A stretch of 64,000 nt of DNA, taken from Flavobacteriales bacterium (lineage in GTDB: Bacteria; Bacteroidota; Bacteroidia; Flavobacteriales_F; PHOS-HE28). The stretch covers positions 1-64,000 of the forward strand of contig JADKGB010000018.1 of assembly GCA_016717225.1 (NCBI GenBank), read 5' to 3'. The notes below the pieces were generated by a model. The model was given only the letters and a program-made list of their open reading frames with translations. It did not search any database and had not been told where the DNA came from. Numbering within the stretch: position 1 is the first letter of the stretch; every line of letters begins with the position of its first letter. This document shows, piece by piece, positions 27,152-37,800 of the stretch. A program made the position numbers and the translations under genes.

Positions 27152-30100
27152 ATGAATACCCGCTCCATCATGTTTCGCACTTCTGCCTTTCTGGTTACCT
27201 CTGTTTGCGTTGTGCTGGCCAATGCCCAATGCATCACCACTTTTCCGTCAACGGAGAATTTTACTGGCGGCACCGTTGGGGTGCCTGGAACCTTGGTGAC
27301 CGGTTGGAGCAATCTCTCCGCGGATGACCTGGATTGGAATGTCGACAATAATGGCACGAATGGCGGGGTAATGACCACCATCACCGGCCCCATCGGTGAT
27401 CATACGAGCAACAACACCGGCGGTAAGTACATGTACGTGGAATCTGGAAGCGCAGGTGCTTCGCCTTCCAAGTCGGCTATTCTGCAGAGCAATTGTTACG
27501 ATATCTCCTCGCTAGCATCACCCTATCTCACGTTCTGGTACAGCATGCGTGGTGCCAATATGGGTTCGCTCACGGTGGATCTGAACGTTAATGGCAGTAT
27601 TGTGCCGAACCTATGGACTGTGAGCGGGAACCAAGTGGTTACATGGAAGCAAGGCTGGTTGAACCTGGCTCCTTACCTCGGCCAAACGAACCTTCGTATA
27701 CGATTCCGTGCGATCACAGGGTCAGGTGCACTTAGCGACATCGCGATCGATGATGTGGTGGTTGGTAACTTGACTCCTGTGTTCGGTTGTCCTGATGTGC
27801 TAGCGAGCAACTACAGTTCCGCCGCCAATGTGAACAACGCCACTTGCGAGTATAGTTGCCCGGTTGGCCAAAAGCGCGTGACGATCGACATCGTTGCCGA
27901 TAACTATCCGCAGGAATCAAGTTGGACCCTGAAGAACGCCAGCACGAATGCCACATTGGCAAGCGGAACCTCGGTTGGTACCTCGGTCTGTGTTCCCGAG
28001 AACACGTGTTTGTTGTTCCGTATAAACGACACTGCGGGTGATGGAATTTGGCATGCGAGTTACGGCTACGGTGCCTATTCGATATCGTTCGACGGTGCAG
28101 TGGTATTCACCGGTGGACAGTTCACCCAATATCAGGAAACCAGCTTCAACTGTCCTCCTGGATATTCGTGCAGTACAGCAACCGTAGCGGTCACAGGCCA
28201 GGTCTACACGGCTCCGTTGGTGGAGTACTGGTACAATTGGACACCAGCGGCGGCAGGGTCATACACGATCACAACATGTGGACTGAACACGTGCGACACC
28301 AAGCTTTGGTTGTACGACATGGCTTGCGGTTCGATCAATCTGAGTTCCGGTGTAGAAGGTGCCACGTTCGCCGATGATGATAACGGCGGGTGCGGCCTGC
28401 AGGCGCGGATCACGGCCAACATGCCGGCTGGGCAACTTTATCACATTCGTGTTGGTACGAACGGGGGCTCATGCACATCGGCGTCCTTTCGTATCGATTA
28501 CAACGGCCCCGCTGTTGGTTGTATGAATGTGAACTCGTGCAACTACGATCCTTTGGCAACAGTGGCGTGCACCAATTGCTGTTTGGCTGTGGGTGATCCT
28601 GCGTGCCCAATGGGACCTGATCTGACTATGGATGGACCTGCGCTGATCAGTTCGTTGAACGCGACCAACGCATTGCAGGTGGTGAACATCGCGACGAACG
28701 ATATCTGCGCTGTTCAGGAAGGATGTGTGAAGGGTTTTGGCAATCGCAGTGTTATTCGATTCACCACACGGATCAACAATATCGGTCAAGCGGATTATTA
28801 CATCGGAAGCCCGAGTGGCCAACCCGGCATGTTCAGCACCCAGAATTGTCACGGACATGCGCACTACAGCGGTTATGCTGATTACCTCTTGTTCGATCAG
28901 AACAACAACCCTATACCTGTTGGGTTCAAGAACGGCTATTGTGTGATCGACGTAGGTTGTAATCCAGGCTTTGTCTCGCACTATGGGTGTAGCAATATGG
29001 GCATCAGCAAAGGCTGCTATGATATTTACGGAAGCGGTACCACCTGCAACTGGATCGATGTTACCGACGTGCCAGCTGGCCTGTATACTATGGTCTTGCG
29101 CACGAATTGGGCGCGCCGCCCGGATGCATTGGGCCGCCATGAAATGAACTATACCAATAATTATACTTCCGCTTGTATCAACCTGACAGGCACACCTGGT
29201 GGTACCCGGGCGTTCACGGTCGCCACAGGATGCGCGCCTGTGATAGATTGTATGGGGCAGGCCTATGGTGATGCCAAACCCGATTGTGTTGGCACCTGCA
29301 ATGGAACCACGAAGTCCGGTGACCGGACCAACAACGGAATTCAGGATCAGCCTGACGCACAGATGTATGTCTCGGAGATCCTTGGCGATGACGCTGTGGT
29401 TTCCCCGTGCACCGACCTGAATATCGATGGGGAGATCACGGTTACCGATGCCGCGTTGCTTGCCAATTGTTACAATCAACAAACCGCTCATGACGGTCAA
29501 ACGCACCTGATCCACTACCACCCGTGGTGTGATTTCCCGAGGGGTTATGTCAGCACCATTGATACGGCCGATATCACTATCGGAGCCTTCAACCCAACCG
29601 ACAAGTACGTTGACATCTGGATCAAGAACAGCACCTGCCGGACGCTTGGTTACGAATTCAATATGAGCGGGATCACCATCCAAACGGTCGAGAATTTGAA
29701 CCCGCAAATACAGGGGGATATAGTCTGGAGCAGCGCACTGGGTGGGAACAAAGTGATCGGCCTCAGCTACATCGATTCCTCGTTGGCGAAGAATACGGGT
29801 TTCGTTCCCTTGTGCCGTGTTCGCTACCTGAGTTTGACCGGTACGCAGATCTGCATTGCGTCCATTCAGGATATCGTTAACAAGGACGCGAACAACATCA
29901 CTGGGCGTATCACAGGCCCTTGCATCACCGTTAACAATGTGGTGGCCGTGAGTGCGAAGGTGATGCTGGAAGGTCCGTTCGACGGGGTAAGTAAAATGCG
30001 CGATGACCTGCGTGTCGCATCTCTTCTGCCTTCCCCAGAGCCATACACTTCCATGAACTTCATACAAACGGGAGGGGGAGAGGTGGCCGGTGGCCAAGTG

Positions 30101-30679
30101 TTTGGTGTTACTGGCGACAATGCGGTTGTGGATTGGGTGTTGGTGGAACTTCGAAATAGCGGATCACCTGCCACCGTGTTGGCCGCGCGTTGTGCCTTGC
30201 TTCAGCGGGACGGGGATATTGTGGACCTGGACGGATCGGCCAGCGTGATCTTCCCCGTATCGCCAGGGAATTACTTCGTCTCCGTGCGACATAGGAACCA
30301 CCTCGGTGTCATGACAGCCTCTGCTGTTGCGCTATCGGGTTCTTCGGTTACTGTTGATTTCCGCAGTGCGGCAACGGCTACGTGGGGCACCGAAGCACGG
30401 AAAGTGAGTGGCGCAACAATGCTGTTATGGGCAGGAAACGTATTCCGTGATGGTTCTGTCAGTGTCCTGAAATACGTGGGAGTGAGCAATGACCGCGACG
30501 TTATTCTTACAGCGGTGGGTGGCACTACTCCTACATCCGTTGTGAGCGGATACATGCGCGAGGACGTGAACTTGAGCGGTAACGTGAAGTACACCGGGGC
30601 TGAGAATGATCGTGATCCGATCCTGGTGAACATCGGTAGCGTGTTGCCCACGAACACCCGTGCGGAACAACTGCCTTGA
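27152..30679 (+). CDS. Lysyl-oxidase-like multidomain secreted protein with EQLP-type C-terminal domain
   Basis: A 1175-residue secreted protein. Signal peptide to about residue 25; a MAM-like domain (about 30-210); Cys-rich beta modules (about 215-480) including CMNVNSCNYDPLA; then a lysyl-oxidase-like domain (about 485-690). The latter has HGHAHY for copper, VGFKNGYC containing the candidate quinone lysine, and GCYDIYGSGTTCNWIDVTDV, closely following the animal LOX pattern. A dockerin-like stretch (TDLNIDGEITVTDAALLANC) and a cohesin-like segment come next. The final 240 residues are the shared domain ending AEQLP. It might oxidise lysyl groups on external proteins; that is inference from the motif. 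Confidence 0.83.
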   Translation: MNTRSIMFRTSAFLVTSVCVVLANAQCITTFPSTENFTGGTVGVPGTLVTGWSNLSADDLDWNVDNNGTNGGVMTTITGPIGDHTSNNTGGKYMYVESGSAGASPSKSAILQSNCYDISSLASPYLTFWYSMRGANMGSLTVDLNVNGSIVPNLWTVSGNQVVTWKQGWLNLAPYLGQTNLRIRFRAITGSGALSDIAIDDVVVGNLTPVFGCPDVLASNYSSAANVNNATCEYSCPVGQKRVTIDIVADNYPQESSWTLKNASTNATLASGTSVGTSVCVPENTCLLFRINDTAGDGIWHASYGYGAYSISFDGAVVFTGGQFTQYQETSFNCPPGYSCSTATVAVTGQVYTAPLVEYWYNWTPAAAGSYTITTCGLNTCDTKLWLYDMACGSINLSSGVEGATFADDDNGGCGLQARITANMPAGQLYHIRVGTNGGSCTSASFRIDYNGPAVGCMNVNSCNYDPLATVACTNCCLAVGDPACPMGPDLTMDGPALISSLNATNALQVVNIATNDICAVQEGCVKGFGNRSVIRFTTRINNIGQADYYIGSPSGQPGMFSTQNCHGHAHYSGYADYLLFDQNNNPIPVGFKNGYCVIDVGCNPGFVSHYGCSNMGISKGCYDIYGSGTTCNWIDVTDVPAGLYTMVLRTNWARRPDALGRHEMNYTNNYTSACINLTGTPGGTRAFTVATGCAPVIDCMGQAYGDAKPDCVGTCNGTTKSGDRTNNGIQDQPDAQMYVSEILGDDAVVSPCTDLNIDGEITVTDAALLANCYNQQTAHDGQTHLIHYHPWCDFPRGYVSTIDTADITIGAFNPTDKYVDIWIKNSTCRTLGYEFNMSGITIQTVENLNPQIQGDIVWSSALGGNKVIGLSYIDSSLAKNTGFVPLCRVRYLSLTGTQICIASIQDIVNKDANNITGRITGPCITVNNVVAVSAKVMLEGPFDGVSKMRDDLRVASLLPSPEPYTSMNFIQTGGGEVAGGQVFGVTGDNAVVDWVLVELRNSGSPATVLAARCALLQRDGDIVDLDGSASVIFPVSPGNYFVSVRHRNHLGVMTASAVALSGSSVTVDFRSAATATWGTEARKVSGATMLLWAGNVFRDGSVSVLKYVGVSNDRDVILTAVGGTTPTSVVSGYMREDVNLSGNVKYTGAENDRDPILVNIGSVLPTNTRAEQLP

Positions 30680-30759
30680 GCAACGGTCGCATATAATTTG
30701 AGTTTCGTCGATATTGTGGAAGATCACCGAACGATGGGTCTACATTCGGCAAGTTCCTT

Positions 30760-32070
30760 ATGGGTTACATGCTATTTACCCGTCGAATAATTCGGCCCCA
30801 ACCCCAACTCGTTGGCCGCGGTCGTGTCCGATTGTGTGCTGCATTTTGCTGTTTGGTGAGCGTATCGACCAATGCCCAAACATGGGAAGTTTTCGATAAC
30901 GTAACAGCTGGCTTCCCCAGTAACAACGTGTCGGATATCGTTGAGGATAGCGATGGTACGATATGGGCCGGAACAGGCTTCGGACTTTGCCGATATGATG
31001 GCTCCAGTTGGTCGGTATTGCAGAGCGATAATTCTGGTCTTCCCGGAAACTCGGTGAAGTGCCTTGCTGTGGATAGTACCAACCGATTGTGGGTGGGAAC
31101 ATTGCTGAACGGCATAGGTATTTATGATGGGACCTCGTGGGACTATTTGAACACCGATAATTCACCACTGCCGGACAATGAGATCAACTGTATCACTATT
31201 GACCACCGTGGTTGGGCCTGGATAGGGACCTACCTCGGAGTCGCTTGTTACACAGGTTCCGATTGGCGTTTGTACAATTCATCGGATACGAGTTATGGCG
31301 GACTGATGATGCACGGGAATGTGATCGAGGATATTGGCGTCCGCGAGGATGGACTTGTCGCGATATGCACTCAGAACGGAGGCTTCCATTACTTGACCGA
31401 TACATCGATCTTTTTCCTGACCACCTTCGATAACCAGTTTCCGGATAACACCCAGAACTCGGTCGCATTCGACAATGTGAATGATGAGCGTTGGTTGGCC
31501 ACACCATCCCAAGGCTTGCTGCGCCAAGGCGGTGCATGGGAAAATGGCCCCTGGTTCCAGTACACCACTTCGAACTCAATGATCCCTTCAAATTCGGTGA
31601 CTTGTGTTGTTGTGGATGATCTGGGTCGTGTGTGGCTCGGGACACTGATCGCCGGCATTGGCGTCCGGGATCCAAATGGTTCGTTCATCAGTTACAACAC
31701 GATCAATTCCGGATTACCGAACAATTCCATCGAAAGTATATTGCTTGCTGGCGATGGGAGTATCTGGGTCGCAACCGGATTTGGAGGGGCCGCTCGACTC
31801 ACCTTTCAAGGGTCGATCAAGGAATTCACGCAAGCCGACTTCGACCTCTTTCCAAACCCGTGTGATGGGCTGGTGAATATCCGGGTCAAGGAAGAAGGTT
31901 CGGACTGGAGTTGGTCAATATCGGATTCCCAAGGTCGATCCTTGCTGAATGGATCCGCTCATCACACTGATCAACAAGTGGAGCTTACCGGCTTGTCCTC
32001 TGGGATATATGTCATGAACGTGACTGTTGGTTCCGGCCGTATGACGCGGAAATTCCAAATATTTCACTGA
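30760..32070 (+). CDS. Two-component-regulator-propeller-type secreted protein with T9SS domain
   Basis: A 436-residue protein with a long signal peptide ending near TNAQ (a start at 30769 is possible). It contains about six Reg_prop-like blades, each with an aromatic-Gly core such as SDGTIWAGTGFGLCRYDG, TNRLWVGTLLNGIGIYDG and RGWAWIGTYLGVACYTG, which fold as a beta-propeller in hybrid two-component sensors. Here no kinase follows; the C-terminus is instead a type A sorting domain (FDLFPNPCDGLVNIRV, LTGLSSGIYVMNVTV). It is likely a surface binding protein. Confidence 0.83.
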   Translation: MGYMLFTRRIIRPQPQLVGRGRVRLCAAFCCLVSVSTNAQTWEVFDNVTAGFPSNNVSDIVEDSDGTIWAGTGFGLCRYDGSSWSVLQSDNSGLPGNSVKCLAVDSTNRLWVGTLLNGIGIYDGTSWDYLNTDNSPLPDNEINCITIDHRGWAWIGTYLGVACYTGSDWRLYNSSDTSYGGLMMHGNVIEDIGVREDGLVAICTQNGGFHYLTDTSIFFLTTFDNQFPDNTQNSVAFDNVNDERWLATPSQGLLRQGGAWENGPWFQYTTSNSMIPSNSVTCVVVDDLGRVWLGTLIAGIGVRDPNGSFISYNTINSGLPNNSIESILLAGDGSIWVATGFGGAARLTFQGSIKEFTQADFDLFPNPCDGLVNIRVKEEGSDWSWSISDSQGRSLLNGSAHHTDQQVELTGLSSGIYVMNVTVGSGRMTRKFQIFH

Positions 32071-32081
32071 CTTGGATCCTG

Positions 32082-32113
32082 TTGACCAAAAAGTGATTGT
32101 CGACTTACATTTG
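32082..32113 (+). promoter_or_regulatory. Candidate Bacteroidota promoter (TTG-N21-TACATTTG)
   Basis: TTG at 32082-32084 and TACATTTG at 32106-32113 match the Bacteroidota -33/-7 pattern with a 21-base gap. The lysyl-oxidase gene starts at 32159, giving a short leader. Confidence 0.45.
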
Positions 32114-32158
32114 GAACCCTTGCTCCAACAAGCATTTCTTGCAACTAGTTCGAACAGC

Positions 32159-34742
32159 ATGAGAACATCCTACGCTTCCGCGTTGGCCAGTGTGTTTTTG
32201 GCACTTCTTCTCGCACACGACGTTACCGCACAATGCGATGACATTAGCGTGAACGGCGTGAACAACATGGCCAAGACCTGCAGGTGCGCCGACCTTGGTC
32301 AGACCAATTGTGATCTATTGCCGGATATCATGATCAGCTGGCTGGGATTACAGAATATTTCCAGCGGACCCAGCGAGTATGCTCAGAATGCCTCGTCCAG
32401 CGCGGGTCGTCTAAGGATCAGTGGTGCCACCCCGAATGTCGGTTTTGGGCCTTTGGAGGTGCGTGGCGTTAGGGCAGATGGATACCGAAAATTCATTTGT
32501 GGACCGGTCGTGGATTCTGTCTATTCGCCCTTGACCAATAACATAAACTTCTCCTGTACGAACGGGTACACGGCCAAGCAGATCCTTTTTCAGCGGATCT
32601 ACCATAAGAACGATACCACCATGTCGTTCAATGAATACGAGCGAGGTACCATGACCTATCACCCCACACACGCGCATTACCATGAATGGTTGGACAACCA
32701 TGACGCTACGATTGGCTCAGCCGGGAGTGACGGATCCGACCCAATGGCCGATCGTTGCCACTGGGGGAAAATTGGGCTTTTGCCTTACCAACCTCTACAC
32801 ATGTTCGGGCAGTCCGGGTTATTGCAAGGACGATCATCGCTATGGCTTGGGTAACAACATCCTGAATACGGCCTTTGGCAATAACTACGCATTGGGGTCC
32901 CAACCGGGTTGCTCGGATGATGTGCAGAGCATTGTTGTTGGCAAGGGAGATATTTATGATGAGGGTTTGGATGGTATGTGGATCAACATGCTGCCGGGGT
33001 TGTGCAATGGCCAGTACCACATTGTTGCGATGGCTGATCCTGCCAATGATTTCATTGAGTCGAACGAGAACAACAATTGGACGTCGTTGCCTATTACCCT
33101 CGCTGCACAGACCGCGGCCAATAATGGTGGCACCGCGAATATTTTCTGCAGTGGAAGTACGGTAATTGCACCTTCCGAAACCCGCGTTCTTACTGCTTCC
33201 CCCGGCACAGCGTACAGCTGGAACACCGGCGCTACGAGCCGCAGTATCACGGTCGGGGCTGCTGGTACTTATTCCTGCACAGTGACTTGCCCATGTGGTA
33301 GCTTGGCAACACCAAGTTTGACGTTGACCTCTTTGGTCGCACCGGTGCCAGTTGGCAGCGGAGCCAGCAATGTGGGTCCTGGTCAAGTCAGCCTGAGCGC
33401 CACGGGTTCGGATCTCCACTGGTTCGATGTTGCTTCCGGTGGGAGCGAAGTTGGATCGGGTCCTGGATTCCTTACGCCACCAATTAATGTCACCACGAAT
33501 TATTGGGTTGAAAACCGTGCTAGTTCGCCCGGTGTGAACCTCAATGCAGGCCGGGCCAATAACACCACACAAGGAGCGTACCTGAGTTCGAAGCAATGGC
33601 TCTTGTTCGATGCTATCAAGCCATTCAAGCTTGAATCCTTCAAGGTCCGTGCGAACAGTATCGGGCAACGCCACTTTGTATTGGTGGACCGGTTGGGTAA
33701 TCTGATCGCCGAGAAGTACATCGAGATCCCCGCAGGTCTTAATACGATCGTTGTGAATTGGGATGTGCCAGCGGGAGTTCAGCACAAGATCAGTGCGTTC
33801 GATGACAATACTGAAGTGGTGCGCGATCTGTGGTACAATAACGCGGGCAACACTTACCCGTACAGCTTGGGAACTATCGGGTCCATTACGGGTGCTTCTG
33901 ACGGAACCACCAACTACTACTACCTCTATGACTGGGTAGTAAGCACGCCAACCGTCAATGCCGTAAGCGCTCGGACCCAAGTTACCGCGACCATTGTGAA
34001 CCCTGTCGCTTTGAGTATGAATGTCAAACTCGAAGGCCCCTTTGATGTGGATAATGGACTTATGAAGGACGACCTGCGAGCAGGAGGTCTTATCCCTATG
34101 TCTGAGCCATACAGTGCGCTGGGCTTTGCACAATTGGCGGGTGGTGGAGGAGAAGTCATCACGGGGACACCCTTGCTGACCACAGGCAGCAATGCTATTG
34201 TGGACTGGGTGCGTGTCGAATTGCGGTCAGCACCTTCACCGAACGTGGTGATGGCAACACGACAAGCCTTGGTGCAGCGTGATGGCGATGTGGTTTCAGC
34301 GGACGGAGTTTCCCCGATCACATTTGGTGTGGGGGCAGGCAACTATTACGTTGCTGTGCGTCATAGGAACCACTTGGGCTGCATGACTTCCGCCGCGATC
34401 CCGTTGACCTCCGTTCCCGCTACCTTGGATCTGTCTGGCATAGCTACCGGCACTTGGGGTACGAACGCGCGCAGAGCCACTGGGTCGGTTATGACGCTAT
34501 GGGCAGGTAACGCAGTTTTGAACGGCCAGCTCATGTACGTTGGCGTTGCCAATGATCGCGATCCCATCCTACAGGCGGTTGGTGGGGTGGTGCCTACCAA
34601 CACAGCGACCGGTTACAACGGCACCGATGTGAATTTGGATGGTGTGATCAAGTATACTGGCATCAACAATGATCGGGACCCGATCCTGGTGAATGTTGGA
34701 AGCACACAACCGAATAATGTACTGACCGAACAAATTCCCTGA
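32159..34742 (+). pseudogene. Second lysyl-oxidase-like secreted protein (one frameshift) with EQIP-type C-terminal domain
   Basis: The start at 32159 (MRTSYASALASVFLA) opens a signal peptide ending near VTAQC. The first part includes the copper motif THAHYH and then WLDN. At about 32698-32699 one extra C shifts the frame: the new frame continues MTLRLAQPGVTDP, GKLGFCLTNLYTC, GDIYDEGLDGMWIN, as expected for the same domain. Then follow an Ig-like and a Cys-rich region and the shared 240-residue C-terminal domain (LEGPFDV, AIVDWVRVELR, ALVQRDGDVV, VRHRNHLG, NDRDPIL twice) ending EQIP. Removing one base would give one open frame of about 860 residues. It may be intact in the living cell. Confidence 0.78.
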
Positions 34743-34810
34743 TCGAATTCCCCAAAACGAGTTAATTTGCCAACCTTACCCTGAACTTGAAAGACCCAAA
34801 CCTCCAAAAC

Positions 34811-37800
34811 ATGATGAAGTTCAACCCAAAGAATTGGAAAGGCCTGCTGCTTGGCTTTGCCACTTCAATTCTGCTCATTGGTGCAGCCAATGCGCAGAAC
34901 CCGACCTCGGTCGATATCGACCTGGTTCAGAACACTGACCCCACACGATTGGAGGTGCGCGTGCGCCCCAATGGTGATGATTTTGGTGATGTAGTGAGCA
35001 ACTTGACTTTTACGATCCGATGGGCAACAGGTACCGCTGCTGCACTTGGCACACGTACAGCTCCGTGTAGTGCTTCGACGCCTGCTCAGACAGCGCAGGT
35101 CACCAACCCGAACGGTCCGCCATGCGTTGGAGTGAACTGTACCGGAGCACCTACAGGCTTCAACTATCGTACTTACAACGTGGTGTCTTTGGCTGGTCTC
35201 GTGGAAGATGGATGCGATCCTTGGCTTGCTGACACATGGGTAACGATCATGACGGTTCCAGTTACCGGGAATCCGGGTTGCACCACATTCCAGATCGCAA
35301 ATGATGCGTGGACTGCCGCACCTTCGATCAATCGAAACTTTTTCGTCTCGTTGGGCGGTATTCCTAAAACCGGAATCATAGAGCCTACTGCGGTGAACAT
35401 AGGTTCTTGCACTGTTGACTGCCTGGGCGTGATCGGTGGTACAGCATTACCTGGTACTGCATGCAATGACAACAATGCCTGTACGATAAATGACGTCTAT
35501 ACCGGAACCGCCCCGAACTGTGGTTGCGCAGGCACACCGGACAACACGGATACAGACGGTGATGGCGTTCCGAACTGTTCTGACAACTGCCCAACGGTCG
35601 TTGGTCAGATCGGTTCTACTTGTAACGACAACAACGCTTGCACAGACAACGATGTGCTGAACGCGAGTTGCGTTTGCGCAGGCACCGTGAACAACACGGA
35701 TACGGATGGCGATGGCGTTCCAAACTGTTCGGACAACTGCCCTACAGTTGTTGGTCAGATCGGTTCTGCTTGCAACGACGGCAATGCATGTACAACAGGT
35801 GATGTGTTGAACGCAAGCTGTGTTTGTGCAGGCACACTGAACAATACAGATACGGATGGTGATGGCGTTCCGAACTGCTCTGACAACTGCCCTACAGTTG
35901 TTGGTCAGATCGGTTCTGCTTGTAACGACAACAACGCTTGCACAGACAACGATGTGCTGAACGCGAGTTGCGTTTGCGCAGGCACCGTGAACAACACGGA
36001 TACGGACGGTGATGGCGTTCCGAACTGTTCTGACAACTGCCCTACAGTTGTTGGTCAGATCGGTTCTACTTGCAACGACGGCAATGCATGTACAACGGGC
36101 GACGTGTTGAACGCAAGCTGCGTATGCACAGGCACACTGAACAATACAGATACGGATGGTGATGGCGTTCCGAACTGCTCTGACAACTGCCCTACAGTTG
36201 TTGGTCGATCGGTTCTGCTTGCAACGACGGCAATGCATGCACAGACAGGCGATGTGTTGAACGCAAGTTGTGTCTGTGCAGGCACACTGGACAATACAGA
36301 TACGGATGGTGATGGCGTTCCGAACTGCTCTGACAACTGCCCTACGGTAGCCGGTCAGATCGGTTCTACTTGCAATGACGGCAATGCATGTACGGACAAC
36401 GATGTGTTGAACGCGAGCTGTGTTTGCGTTGGCACACTGAACAACACGGATACGGATGGTGATGGCGTTCCGAACTGCTCTGACAACTGCCCTACGGTAG
36501 CCGGTCAGATCGGTTCTACTTGCAATGACGGCAACGCCTGCACGGACAACGATGTGCTGAACGCGAGTTGCGTTTGCGCAGGCACCTTGAACAACACGGA
36601 TACGGACGGTGATGGTGTTCCGAACTGCTCTGACAACTGCCCGAACGTGGTTGGCCAGATCGGTTCTACCTGCAATGACAATGACGTCTGCACGATCAAC
36701 GATGTGTTGAACGCGAGCTGCGCTTGTGTGGGAACATTCCAAGACACGGATGGTGATGGTACATGCAACGCCAACGACGGCTGCCCTACCGATCCGAACA
36801 AGATCGCTGCAGGCCAGTGCGGTTGCGGAGTTGCCGATACCGATACGGATGGCGACGGAGTTGCGAACTGCAATGACAACTGCCCAACGGTTGTCGGTCA
36901 GATCGGCTCTACGTGCGATGATGGGAACATCAATACAACGGGCGATGCGTTGAACGCGAGCTGCGTTTGCGTGGGAAGCACGGTGGATTGCAACGACAAC
37001 GACCCATGCACTATCGACTCCTTCAATGGAACGATCTGTGTGAACGCACCTGGTCCTGATGCCGATGGTGACGGAACCTGCGATCTGATCGACGGTTGCC
37101 CGAACGATCCGAACAAGATCGCTGCAGGTATCTGCGGTTGTGGCGTAGCTGATACCGACACCGATGGTGACGGCACTGCGAACTGCAACGATGGTTGCCC
37201 AAATGATCCGAACAAGATCGCGGCTGGCATCTGCGGTTGCGGCGTAGCTGACACCGACACCGATGGTGACGGCACTGCGAACTGCAACGACGGTTGCCCG
37301 AATGATCCGAACAAGATCGCGGCTGGCATCTGCGGTTGCGGCGTAGCTGACACCGACACAGATGGTGATGGTACTCCGAATTGCAACGACGGTTGCCCAA
37401 CGGATCCGAACAAGATCGCTGCAGGCCAGTGCGGTTGTGGTGTTGCTGATACCGATACCGATGGCGACGGAGTTGCGAACTGCAATGACAACTGCCCAAC
37501 TGTTGTAGGTCAGATCGGATCTGCTTGCGATGATGGTATCGTCGGTACAACGGGCGATGTGTTGAACGCGAACTGCGTTTGCGAGGGTAGCACGGTGGAT
37601 TGCAACGACAACGACCCATGCACTATCGACTCCTTCAATGGAACGATCTGTGTGAACACACCCGGTCCTGATGCCGATGGTGACGGAACCTGCGATCTGA
37701 TCGACGGTTGCCCGAATGATCCGAACAAGATCGCTGCAGGTATCTGCGGCTGCGGTATCAGTGATGCGGATGGTGATGGTGACGGCACCCCGAACTGCAA

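Noticed and set aside
28469..30097. 542-residue minus-strand frame in the lysyl-oxidase gene
   Set aside because: No start context or domain; it lies wholly inside a gene with strong homology on the other strand.
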